Assembly: GCA_002422345.1 (NCBI GenBank) | Contig: DIUL01000212.1 | Coordinates: 1-42,681 of the forward strand | Length of the DNA stretch: 42,681 bases | Direction: 5' to 3' | Source of the DNA: Acetobacteraceae bacterium UBA6159 | GTDB taxonomy: Bacteria > Pseudomonadota > Alphaproteobacteria > Acetobacterales > Acetobacteraceae | Part shown: positions 1-6,875 of the stretch, piece by piece | How positions within the stretch are numbered: position 1 is the first letter of the stretch | How the letters are laid out: each line of letters opens with the position of its first letter | The notes under the pieces: model-generated | What the model was told of the DNA's origin: nothing | What the model saw: the letters and a program-made list of their open reading frames with translations, nothing else | The model's database searches: none | Translations under genes and position numbers: made by a program

Positions 1-2
1 CG

Positions 3-242
3 TCAGCGTTGAACAGCCGTGGGGTTCATCCAGGTGATCGTCTTCGCCGGGCGCAGGGTCGGGTCGGACCAGCGGAAGCCGATATACATGTCGGCATAGA
101 AACTGTGGGTGCGCAGGCTGACCTGTTGGATGTCGTTGACATGGACGCTGACGCGCACCGTCGCCGGTTCCGCGTTCAGGCACGGTGCGAAGGAAAAGAC
201 GAGCAGCAGGGCCAGGGCAATCACGGCAATGGAACGACGCAC
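3..242 (-). CDS. Short secreted ORF resembling the start of a pentameric ligand-gated channel; possibly truncated
   Basis: The frame encodes 79 residues and reaches a TGA at 3-5, two bases from the window edge. Residues 1-24 form a clear Sec signal peptide (MRRS, a hydrophobic core, then a cut near CLNA/EP). The mature part (VRVSVHVNDIQQVSL, then a FRWSDP segment) resembles the first beta strands of the ligand-binding domain of bacterial pentameric ligand-gated ion channels. Family members normally run past 300 residues and include four membrane helices, so this product would be non-functional as a channel. Relatives often continue with a Trp after the point where this frame stops, so TGA could be a nonsense change or a one-base deletion of TGG. 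What lies beyond position 1 cannot be seen. It is divergent from the cupin gene. Family assignment is from pattern only. Confidence 0.45.
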   Translation of the reverse strand: MRRSIAVIALALLLVFSFAPCLNAEPATVRVSVHVNDIQQVSLRTHSFYADMYIGFRWSDPTLRPAKTITWMNPTAVQR

Positions 243-414
243 GCCTGTGCCCCTTTATCGACGGTCCAATTTCGGAACGAGGCCATGACGTTCGTCCCGG
301 CGTCTGTCAAGCACGCACCGTGTCCCGGTCGCTCCCGCACCCCGCTGTCGCCCCCCTCTGTTGCCCGGGCGCGGCGCGCCCCCTAACGTGTCGGCCCGAT
401 ATCAGGAGGACAGG

Positions 415-690
415 ATGGATCGCACGGAATTCGAGGCAATGCTGCGCCGCGACGGCTACGAGATCGTCGCCCGCGACATGGCGCCCAGCACCGTCAATCC
501 AGACCATACCCATGATTTCGATGCCCGGGTCATGGTCACCGCCGGTGCCATCACGATGACCATGGGCAACGAACGGCGGACCTACGGCCCCGGCGACTGG
601 TGCGCGGTGCCCGCCGGCACCTTGCACGCCGAGGAAGCCGGCCCCAGCGGCGTGTCCTATGTCGCCGGCCGGCGCCAACCCACCGCCTGA
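415..690 (+). CDS. Small single-domain cupin protein
   Basis: 91 residues, starting at an ATG with a good AGGAGG-type ribosome site about 6 bases upstream. An upstream in-frame start would add 18 residues but has no such site. The sequence is a single beta-barrel cupin: the metal-binding His cluster HTHDFDARV lies at residues 31-39, and the second cupin motif (GPGDWCAVPAGTLHAE) has a His at 71. Small cupins of this type bind a metal and act as isomerases, dioxygenases or sensors. Nothing in the sequence fixes the substrate. It is the first gene of a plus-strand run with the DUF35 and thiolase genes (39-base gap), which suggests a link to acyl-CoA or aromatic metabolism. Confidence 0.75.
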   Translation: MDRTEFEAMLRRDGYEIVARDMAPSTVNPDHTHDFDARVMVTAGAITMTMGNERRTYGPGDWCAVPAGTLHAEEAGPSGVSYVAGRRQPTA

Positions 691-729
691 TCCCACCCGC
701 AACCAAGACACCACGGAGGAAACCGACAC

Positions 730-1140
730 ATGGCTGCTCCCGGCAGAGCCTTGCCACAACCCACGCCCGAGACACAGCATTTCTGGGATGGCTGCAAGGA
801 AAACGAAATCAGGCTGCAGCGCTGCGATGGCTGCGGCAAGGTCTACTTCCCGCCGCGCCCCTTCTGCCCGTCCTGCGGGTCGCGCCATGTCAGCGTCTTC
901 AAGGCGTCCGGCCGAGCGATCCTGTGGAGCTACGTGATCCATCATCGTCCGGTGGCCGGCTTCACGCCGCCCTACGCGATTGCGGTCGTACAGTTGGCCG
1001 AGGGCGTGAAGATGATGACCAACATCGTCGACTGCCCGCAGACGCCCGAGGCGTTGCAGTTGGACATGGAGCTGGAGGTCGTGTTCGAGAAGCAGAACGA
1101 CGACATCACGCTTCCCTTGTTCCGTCCGGTGGGAGGCTGA
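730..1140 (+). CDS. Zn-ribbon/OB-fold (DUF35) thiolase partner protein
   Basis: 136 residues. The N-terminal third carries a zinc ribbon: CDGCGKVYFPPRPFCPSC gives two CxxC pairs around residues 32-49. The rest fits the OB-fold of DUF35 proteins (WSYVIHHRPVAGFTPPYAIAVVQLAEG). In this family the protein sits next to SCP2-type thiolases and binds acyl-CoA to support thiolase activity; the archaeal acetoacetyl-CoA thiolase/HMG-CoA synthase complex is the best known case. The thiolase gene follows after only 3 bases, so the two are almost certainly co-translated and form one complex. The start is supported by GGAGG about 8 bases upstream (cacggaggaaaccgacac before the ATG). Confidence 0.88.
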   Translation: MAAPGRALPQPTPETQHFWDGCKENEIRLQRCDGCGKVYFPPRPFCPSCGSRHVSVFKASGRAILWSYVIHHRPVAGFTPPYAIAVVQLAEGVKMMTNIVDCPQTPEALQLDMELEVVFEKQNDDITLPLFRPVGG

Positions 1141-1143
1141 CCG

Positions 1144-2286
1144 ATGCGCAGAAATGCAGTCGCGGTGGTAGGCGCCGCGGAAACGACCAAGCTGGGTGTG
1201 ATCCCCGAGCTGTCGCAGATCCAGTTGCATGCCGACGCCGCGTTGAACGCGATGGCGGATTGCGGGTTGCGGCCCAAGGACATCGACGGGATCGCCTGCG
1301 CCAATGAAACGCCGGTGCAACTGGCCCATTACCTCGGCATCACGCCGACCTGGGTTGATGGGACGGCGGTGGGCGGATGCTCCTTCATGATCCATGTCCG
1401 CCACGCGGCGGCGGCGATCGAGGCGGGGCTGGCCAAGACGATCCTGATCACACATGGCGAAAGCGGGAAGTCGCGCGTCGGCAATCCGCCGCGCAGCGTG
1501 CATGCCCAGTCGCTGAACGGGCAGTTCGAGCAGCCGTTCGGCCCGATGGGTCCGCCCAGCATGTTCACGATTCCCGTGCTGCGCTATATGAAGACCTATG
1601 GCGTGACCGAGGAGCAGATCGCGCAGGTCAGCGTCGTGCAGCGCGAATGGGCGGCGATGCATCCGCGGGCGACGTTCCGCACGCCGATCACGACCGACGA
1701 CGTGCTGAACAGCCGCATGATCGCCTGGCCGTTCCGGCTGCTGATGTGCTGCCTGGTCACCGATGGCGGCGGCGCGCTGATCCTGACCTCGGCCGACCGT
1801 GCGAAGGATTTTCCGACCAAGCCGGTCTACATCCTGGGCACCGGGGAGAGCGTGGAAACCCCGATGGTTTCGCAGATGGAGGACTTCACGTCGTCCCGCG
1901 CCTTCCGCGTGGCGGGTCCGACGGCGTTCCAGCAGGCCGGTATCAACAAGAACGATATCGACCACCTGATGATCTATGATGCCTTCGCGCATCTGCCGAT
2001 CTATGGGCTGGAGGATCTGGGGATCGTTCCGCGTGGGGAAGCCGCGGCCTTCATCGCCGCGCGCAACACGGCGCCTGGCGGATCGTTGCCGTTGAACACC
2101 AATGGCGGCGGGCTGTCGTATATGCATTCCGGCATGTACGGCATGTATGCCCTGCAGGAGAGCGTGCGGCAGATGCGCGGGACCTCTCCGGCGCAGATTC
2201 CGGGCGCCGAGATCTCGGTCTGCCACGGCGTCGGCGGGATGTTCGCGGCGTCCGGCACGATCATCTTCAGCAACCAGCAGTCCTGA
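1144..2286 (+). CDS. SCP2/lipid-transfer-type thiolase
   Basis: 380 residues, the usual length for bacterial thiolase-like SCP2 (lipid-transfer protein) enzymes. The fold is recognisable from the N-terminal VAVVGAAETTKLG strand, the GGCSF segment with a candidate nucleophilic Cys79, the GGGLSYMHSG motif with His at about 328, and a C-terminal CHGVGG motif (Cys360, His361). Many SCP2-like paralogues lose the nucleophilic Cys; here it is present, so real Claisen or retro-Claisen chemistry on an acyl-CoA is plausible. It partners with the DUF35 gene 3 bases upstream. A hairpin with a 14-bp stem follows the stop codon. The substrate is unknown. Confidence 0.85.
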   Translation: MRRNAVAVVGAAETTKLGVIPELSQIQLHADAALNAMADCGLRPKDIDGIACANETPVQLAHYLGITPTWVDGTAVGGCSFMIHVRHAAAAIEAGLAKTILITHGESGKSRVGNPPRSVHAQSLNGQFEQPFGPMGPPSMFTIPVLRYMKTYGVTEEQIAQVSVVQREWAAMHPRATFRTPITTDDVLNSRMIAWPFRLLMCCLVTDGGGALILTSADRAKDFPTKPVYILGTGESVETPMVSQMEDFTSSRAFRVAGPTAFQQAGINKNDIDHLMIYDAFAHLPIYGLEDLGIVPRGEAAAFIAARNTAPGGSLPLNTNGGGLSYMHSGMYGMYALQESVRQMRGTSPAQIPGAEISVCHGVGGMFAASGTIIFSNQQS

Positions 2287-2293
2287 GCGCGTT

Positions 2294-2326
2294 CCGTCGT
2301 GGCCGGCGTCCAGCCGGTCACGACGG
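2294..2326 (+). terminator. Hairpin after the thiolase gene
   Basis: CCGTCGTGGCCGGC at 2294-2307 pairs with GCCGGTCACGACGG at 2313-2326, giving a 14-bp stem with one G-T wobble and a 5-base loop. It begins 8 bases after the thiolase stop. No T-tract follows directly, so it may act as a weak intrinsic terminator or as a transcript 3'-end stabiliser. Confidence 0.6.
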
Positions 2327-2408
2327 GTGCCTTGCGGTTTACCTTTCCCCCAACCTTTGCCTAAGCTTCCCTCCAGCGCGCCAAAGCCGCGCCGGAGAGG
2401 AAACAGCC

Positions 2409-3242
2409 ATGACCTACCAAACGATCGATGTACGGAAGCTGACGCCGACCATCGGCGCGGAAATCCACGGGGTCGACCTCGGCGCCCCGATCGGCAACCA
2501 GCAGTTCCAGGAAATCCATGACGCCCTGATGGACAACCTGGTCATCTTCTTCCGCGACCAGACCCTGACCGTGCCGCAGCACAAGGAGTTCGGCGCCCGC
2601 TTCGGCAAGCTGCACATCCACCCCAACGCGCCCAAGCCGATCGACGGGCATCCGGAAATCCTGGTCGTGAAGGCGGATGAGAACTCCAAGCGCGTGGCCG
2701 GAGAGGTCTGGCACTCCGACGTGTCCTGCGATCCGGAGCCGCCGATGGGCTCGATCCTGTATATCCACCAGGTGCCGGAGAATGGTGGCGGGGACACCAG
2801 CTTCGCCAACATGTATGCCGCCTATGAAACCCTGTCGGAGACGATGCAGCGGTTCCTGGAAGGCTGCACCGCGGTCCATGCCAGCCTGAAATCGGCGAAC
2901 CACCAGTATCGCGACAAGACCGCCGACATGAAGTTCCCGGAATCGGAGCATCCGATCGTCCGCACGCATCCGATCACCGGCCGCAAGGCGCTGTACGTCA
3001 ACCGCGGCTTCACGACCCATATCCCGCAGCTTTCCAAGGCCGAGAGCGACGCCGTGCTGGGGATGCTGTTCGACCATGCCGAACAGGCGCGGTTCCATTG
3101 CCGGTTCAAGTGGCAGCCGAACTCGATCGCGTTCTGGGACAACCGCGCGACGATGCACCAGGCGATGTGGGACTACTACCCGCAGAAGCGCTATGGCCAC
3201 CGCGTGACAGTCTGCGGTGACACGCCGTTCCTGAGGGCCTGA
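2409..3242 (+). CDS. TauD/TfdA-family Fe(II)/2-oxoglutarate dioxygenase
   Basis: 277 residues, full length for the TauD family. The iron site is complete: His102 and Asp104 in WHSD, and the distal His250 in TMHQAMWDYYP. The 2-oxoglutarate-binding arginines follow (R261 and R265 in QKRYGHR), spaced as in E. coli TauD. Such enzymes hydroxylate a substrate carbon next to a heteroatom, releasing sulfite, an alcohol or a ketone, with 2-oxoglutarate turned to succinate. Taurine itself is not assured, because no taurine transporter (TauABC) lies nearby. The ATG is preceded by GGAGAGGAAACAGCC. It sits alone between two hairpins and converges on an MFS gene. A second paralogue lies at 32103. Confidence 0.88.
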   Translation: MTYQTIDVRKLTPTIGAEIHGVDLGAPIGNQQFQEIHDALMDNLVIFFRDQTLTVPQHKEFGARFGKLHIHPNAPKPIDGHPEILVVKADENSKRVAGEVWHSDVSCDPEPPMGSILYIHQVPENGGGDTSFANMYAAYETLSETMQRFLEGCTAVHASLKSANHQYRDKTADMKFPESEHPIVRTHPITGRKALYVNRGFTTHIPQLSKAESDAVLGMLFDHAEQARFHCRFKWQPNSIAFWDNRATMHQAMWDYYPQKRYGHRVTVCGDTPFLRA

Positions 3243-3250
3243 GAAACCCT

Positions 3251-3281
3251 CATCGCGGCACGGTCGGCCCGTGCCGCGATG
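3251..3281. terminator. Bidirectional hairpin between convergent genes
   Basis: CATCGCGGCACGG (3251-3263) and CCGTGCCGCGATG (3269-3281) form a perfect 13-bp stem with a TCGGC loop. It lies in the 45-base gap between the dioxygenase stop (+) and the MFS stop (-), the expected place for a shared terminator. It lacks a T-tract on either strand. Confidence 0.75.
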
Positions 3282-3287
3282 GCCTTC

Positions 3288-4514
3288 TCAGGCGGCGACG
3301 GCACCTTTCCGCTGGATCAGCCAAAGCCAGGCGACCGCCAGGGCCGAGACCAGCACCAGGAAGATCGCCCCCTGGTTCAGGGCAACCCAGCCCACCCGCT
3401 CCTGCACGAAGCCCGCCAGGAAGCTGGCCGAGGCAGTGGTGCCGAAGATCAGGAAATCGTTCAGCGCCTGCGCCTTGCCGCGCTCCGACGGGCGATAGCA
3501 GGTGGTGACCAGGGCGGTCGCGCCGATGAACAGGAAGTTCCAGCCCACCCCGTTCAGCATCAGCGCGATACGGAAATGCCACTCGGTCATACCGGCCAGG
3601 GCGACGATCACGCCCGCCAGCAGGATGATCGACCCCGCCGCCATCACCCGTACCAGGCCGAACCGGCTGATCAGGCCGCCGGTGAAGAAGGACGGCCCGT
3701 ACATCCCCATCACATGCATGAAAATCACCGTTGGCGGCTCGGTTGGCGGCAGGCCACAGCCGACGATGGCCAAAGGCGATGAACTCATGAGGAACATCAT
3801 GGTCGCCCAGGACGCGACCCCTGCGACCACCGCGGCGGCGTAGCGCGGCTGGCGCGCGATTTCGAGCAAGGAGCGCTTCGGCCCCTCCGCCTGTTCGGCC
3901 TGCGCCGACTGCCGCATCGGGGGGAAGCGGACGAAGCCCATGCCGATGAAGACAATGGCATGCAGAACGACCATCGCCGCGTAGGTGCCCAGATAAAGCG
4001 GCATCATCGAATCGAAGGTCCCGCGCACCAGCAGCGGTCCCAGGACACCCGCCACCACGCCCCCCGCCGTCACCCAGGAGATCGCGCGGGCGCGGTAGCT
4101 GAACGGCACAAGCTCCACCGCCGCGAAGCGATACATCTGTAGATTCGCGACGGCATAGCCCAGCAGCAATCCGCCGAGGCACATCACCACGAACTGTTGC
4201 GTATAGAGCCCGACGCCGCAGCAGGCCGCTCCGGTCATCCCGAACAGGGAGCCGACTCGGAACCCGCCGCCCCGGCCCACCCGCATCATCAGCGCCGCCG
4301 CCGGAAACACGCCGAGCATGACACCGACGTGCTGGAGGGTGGCTGGAAGCGTGGCGAAGTCGCGGTACGGAAAGAAGGTGATGACGGACAGGGCGGTCAC
4401 GCTCAGCATCATCACATTGCCGGCTTGGCCGATGGACTGGCAGCAGGTCAGGAGAAACAGATTTCTCCCCATGGCGGCTGTCAGGCGGGAATTATCTTGT
4501 GTCGAGGCGTTCAT
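3288..4514 (-). CDS. MFS transporter, paralogue 1
   Basis: 408 residues with about 12 hydrophobic helices, typical of the major facilitator superfamily. A positively charged loop (MMRVGRGGGFRVG, near residue 80) fits the motif A position between helices 2 and 3. It is strongly similar to the transporter at 5452: both contain a NGVGWNFLF(I/V)GAT segment, then a TCYRPSERGK/TTYRPSERGK loop and QERxGW near the C-terminus. The two therefore arose by duplication. The start at 4514 has no obvious Shine-Dalgarno sequence. The substrate is not evident; this branch resembles uncharacterised multidrug-like or small-metabolite exporters. It follows ppk2 in the same direction, separated by a hairpin. Confidence 0.85.
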   Translation of the reverse strand: MNASTQDNSRLTAAMGRNLFLLTCCQSIGQAGNVMMLSVTALSVITFFPYRDFATLPATLQHVGVMLGVFPAAALMMRVGRGGGFRVGSLFGMTGAACCGVGLYTQQFVVMCLGGLLLGYAVANLQMYRFAAVELVPFSYRARAISWVTAGGVVAGVLGPLLVRGTFDSMMPLYLGTYAAMVVLHAIVFIGMGFVRFPPMRQSAQAEQAEGPKRSLLEIARQPRYAAAVVAGVASWATMMFLMSSSPLAIVGCGLPPTEPPTVIFMHVMGMYGPSFFTGGLISRFGLVRVMAAGSIILLAGVIVALAGMTEWHFRIALMLNGVGWNFLFIGATALVTTCYRPSERGKAQALNDFLIFGTTASASFLAGFVQERVGWVALNQGAIFLVLVSALAVAWLWLIQRKGAVAA

Positions 4515-4531
4515 TGGAAGGACATAACCTA

Positions 4532-4561
4532 CGCGCCGCCGATGGCCAAGTCGGCGGCGCG
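4532..4561 (-). terminator. Hairpin downstream of ppk2
   Basis: CGCGCCGCCGA (4532-4542) and TCGGCGGCGCG (4551-4561) form a perfect 11-bp stem with an 8-base loop, 5 bases beyond the ppk2 stop on the minus strand. It separates ppk2 from MFS paralogue 1, which suggests separate transcripts. Confidence 0.6.
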
Positions 4562-4566
4562 GGCGG

Positions 4567-5358
4567 TCAGGGCGCGATCATGCCGTTCCGGACATAGATC
4601 TCCTGGTACTCGAAGATGATGTCGGGGTTGGTCGCCAGCAGGCTTTCGTCCTTGTCGCTGTAGTGGACGCGCGCCAGCAGGTCACGGATCAGGTTGATGC
4701 GTGCCTGGCGCTTGTTGTCCGCTCGCAAGACGGTCCAGGGCGTCACCGGATTGTGCGTCCGCGCCAGCATCTGGTTCCGGGCCACGCTGTACGCCTCCCA
4801 GTGCTTCACGGCCTGGGCGTCGATCGGGCTGATTTTCCATTGCTTCAGCGGATCGGTCCGACGCGCCTTCAGCCGCTTCTTCTGTTCGTCCATGCTGATG
4901 TCCAGATAGTATTTCAGCACCTTCATGCCGGAGCGGACCAGCATGTGCTCGAACTCCAGCACGGTTTCCATGAAGGATTCGTATTCCGCATCGGTGCAGA
5001 ACCCCATCACGTGCTCGACGCCCGCGCGGTTGTACCAACTGCGGTTGAACAGCACGAATTCCTGCGCGGTGGGCAAATAGGGGACGAAGCGCTGGAAATA
5101 CCAGGCGCCGAGGTCCCGGTCCGACGGCTTGCCGAGCGCGACCACCCGCGTCTCCCGCGGGCTGAGGTGCTGGACGATCCGCTTGATGGCGCCGTCCTTC
5201 CCGGCCGCGTCGCGACCCTCGACGATGACAAGGATCTTGTCCTCGCACTGGATGAAATGGCGTTGCAGCTTGACCAGTTCGACCTGCAGGTCATGCAGGG
5301 TGGTCTTGTATTCCTCCCGCCCCATGGAGGGGATTTCGGACGCCTTGTCCTTGCTCAT
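4567..5358 (-). CDS. ppk2: Polyphosphate kinase 2
   Basis: 263 residues. PPK2 enzymes transfer phosphate between polyphosphate and nucleotides, usually making GTP or ATP from the diphosphate. The Walker A loop GRDAAGKDGA is at residues 48-57. The Walker B region is FVLFNRSWYNRAG (101-113), the form seen in class I (NDP-phosphorylating) enzymes. The basic lid segment contains KKRLKARRTDPLKQWK. Length and motif set fit a single-domain class I PPK2. Cytosolic. It lies between two paralogous MFS transporters with a hairpin on each side, so it is probably its own transcription unit. Codon use is like the neighbours. Confidence 0.95.
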   Translation of the reverse strand: MSKDKASEIPSMGREEYKTTLHDLQVELVKLQRHFIQCEDKILVIVEGRDAAGKDGAIKRIVQHLSPRETRVVALGKPSDRDLGAWYFQRFVPYLPTAQEFVLFNRSWYNRAGVEHVMGFCTDAEYESFMETVLEFEHMLVRSGMKVLKYYLDISMDEQKKRLKARRTDPLKQWKISPIDAQAVKHWEAYSVARNQMLARTHNPVTPWTVLRADNKRQARINLIRDLLARVHYSDKDESLLATNPDIIFEYQEIYVRNGMIAP

Positions 5359-5407
5359 GGTCCGTACACCGAGGCGTCGCCGGCGGGATTGGTCATCATG
5401 GCATTCA

Positions 5408-5441
5408 CTCCGCGTGGCGCGAGGGTTCGCGCCGCGCGGAG
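5408..5441 (-). terminator. Hairpin downstream of MFS paralogue 2
   Basis: CTCCGCGTGGCGCGA (5408-5422) pairs with TCGCGCCGCGCGGAG (5427-5441), a 15-bp stem with one wobble and a GGGT loop. It lies just past the stop of the minus-strand transporter and just upstream of ppk2, so it should end the transporter transcript before ppk2. No T-tract. Confidence 0.65.
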
Positions 5442-5451
5442 CATACCATAG

Positions 5452-6660
5452 TCAGGCCAGCGCCTCCCGCGGCTTCTGGAAGCGCAGCCACAGCACGGCA
5501 ACCAGGGCCACCGCGAGCAAGGTCAGAGAGAACCAGTTCAGCGCGAACCAGCCCATCCGCTCCTGCAAAACACCAGCGAAGAAGCTGGATGTCGCGGTGG
5601 TGCCAAAGACCAGGAAGTCGTTCATAGCCTGGGTCTTGCCGCGTTCGGACGGGCGGTAGGTGGTCGATACCAACGTCGTCGCGCCGACGAACAGGAAGTT
5701 CCAGCCGACCCCGTTCACCGTCAGAGCGACGCGGAAATGCCAGTCGGTCATGCCCGAGAGACCCGCGAAAACCCCGGTCAGCAGCAGGGCGATCCCCACC
5801 AGCATGATCGTCGTCACACCAAAGCGCTGGATCAGGTTGCCGGTGAAGAAGGACGGCAGGAACATCCCCATCACATGCAGGAAGATCACCCAATGCGCCT
5901 CGGTATGCGGCAGCCCGCAGCCGACGATCGCCAGGGGCGACGCGCTCATGAGAAAGGACATCGTGCCATAGGCGATCATCCCCGCGATCACCGCGACACA
6001 GAACCGCGGCTGCGTCGCGATCACCCAGAGCGGGCGGGCTGTCGGGTCGGAAGAGCCGGTGACAGGCGTGGTGGGGACGGGAGGCGGGAAGCGGATGAAG
6101 GCCAGGATCGTGAAGACGATCATGTGCAGCACGACCATCGCCGCATAGGTCCCCAGATACAGCGGCACCCACTGATCATGCGTCCACCGCGCCAGGCTCG
6201 GCCCCAGCACGCCGGCGACGACTCCGCCCGAGGTGACCCAGGAGATCGCCTTGGCGCGCATGTCCAACGGTGCGAGTTCGACCGCCGCGAAACGGTACAT
6301 CTGGAGGTTGGCGGTGGAGTAGCCGAGGATCAGCCCGCCCAGGCACATCAACGGGAAGTTGGCGTCGTAAAGGCCGATCGCACTGGCCGTGGCGCCGATC
6401 ATTCCCATGATCGAGCCGGTCTGGAACCCCAGCCGCCGCCCGAAACGCTGCATCAGCAGGGACGCCGGGAAGACGGACAGCATGATCCCCAGATGCCGCA
6501 TCGTGATCGGCAGGGTCGCGAGTTCCCGGTCATGCATGAAGGTCACGACGGACAGGGCCGTGGCCGTAAACATCATCGTATTGGATGCCTGGCCCACGGC
6601 CTGACAGCACGCCAGCAGGAAAAGATTTCTCTTCATTTGCGCCGGCACAGCCGTTTCCAT
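5452..6660 (-). CDS. MFS transporter, paralogue 2
   Basis: 402 residues from the ATG at 6660 (METAVPAQMKRNLF), chosen because the longer reading adds an Arg/Pro-rich tail unlike any membrane protein and because paralogue 1 starts at the same place relative to RNLFLL. GGTGGA lies about 8 bases upstream. It has about 12 hydrophobic helices. Both paralogues share a LACCQ/LTCCQ motif in helix 1, a conserved SWVT(S/A)GGVVAGVLGP helix and the PSERGK loop. The shared features across the whole length indicate tandem duplication. The substrate is unknown. It could export or import small organic acids or amides given the catabolic surroundings, but no direct evidence points to a compound. Confidence 0.85.
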   Translation of the reverse strand: METAVPAQMKRNLFLLACCQAVGQASNTMMFTATALSVVTFMHDRELATLPITMRHLGIMLSVFPASLLMQRFGRRLGFQTGSIMGMIGATASAIGLYDANFPLMCLGGLILGYSTANLQMYRFAAVELAPLDMRAKAISWVTSGGVVAGVLGPSLARWTHDQWVPLYLGTYAAMVVLHMIVFTILAFIRFPPPVPTTPVTGSSDPTARPLWVIATQPRFCVAVIAGMIAYGTMSFLMSASPLAIVGCGLPHTEAHWVIFLHVMGMFLPSFFTGNLIQRFGVTTIMLVGIALLLTGVFAGLSGMTDWHFRVALTVNGVGWNFLFVGATTLVSTTYRPSERGKTQAMNDFLVFGTTATSSFFAGVLQERMGWFALNWFSLTLLAVALVAVLWLRFQKPREALA

Positions 6661-6774
6661 TGTGTCGTTCCACCCGTTTAGGGCGATCTTTACCGGGCAA
6701 GGGCGTCTCGGCAAGGGGCTCGGCGGGCGGCAAATGCGGCGACCGGATGCACGGGCGGAATGGCGCACGGGCCG

Positions 6775-6862
6775 CAAACCCCGTCATCCCGGCCTCGTGC
6801 CGGGACCATCGCCAGCACCGTGCCGCGATCGGTCCCGGGACGAGCCCGGGATGACGGGTTTG
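6775..6862. repeat. Interspersed palindromic repeat, copy A
   Basis: An 88-base imperfect palindrome: arms of about 30 bases (CGTCATCCCGG near 6781 and CCGGGATGACGG near 6846) differ at only a few positions and flank a 23-base loop (6808-6830). The core and loop match copy B at 11721-11799. It lies upstream of MFS paralogue 2 and just downstream of yhaN. CGTCATCCCGG...GTGCCGGGACC units are common dispersed extragenic palindromes in alphaproteobacteria. Confidence 0.85.
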
Positions 6863-6875
6863 CAGGCGTGTGCGT

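Noticed and set aside
307..2226. A 639-codon minus-strand frame opposite the cupin, DUF35 and thiolase genes
   Set aside because: Composition is Arg/His/Asp-rich without recognisable motifs, and three good genes with ribosome sites lie on the plus strand.
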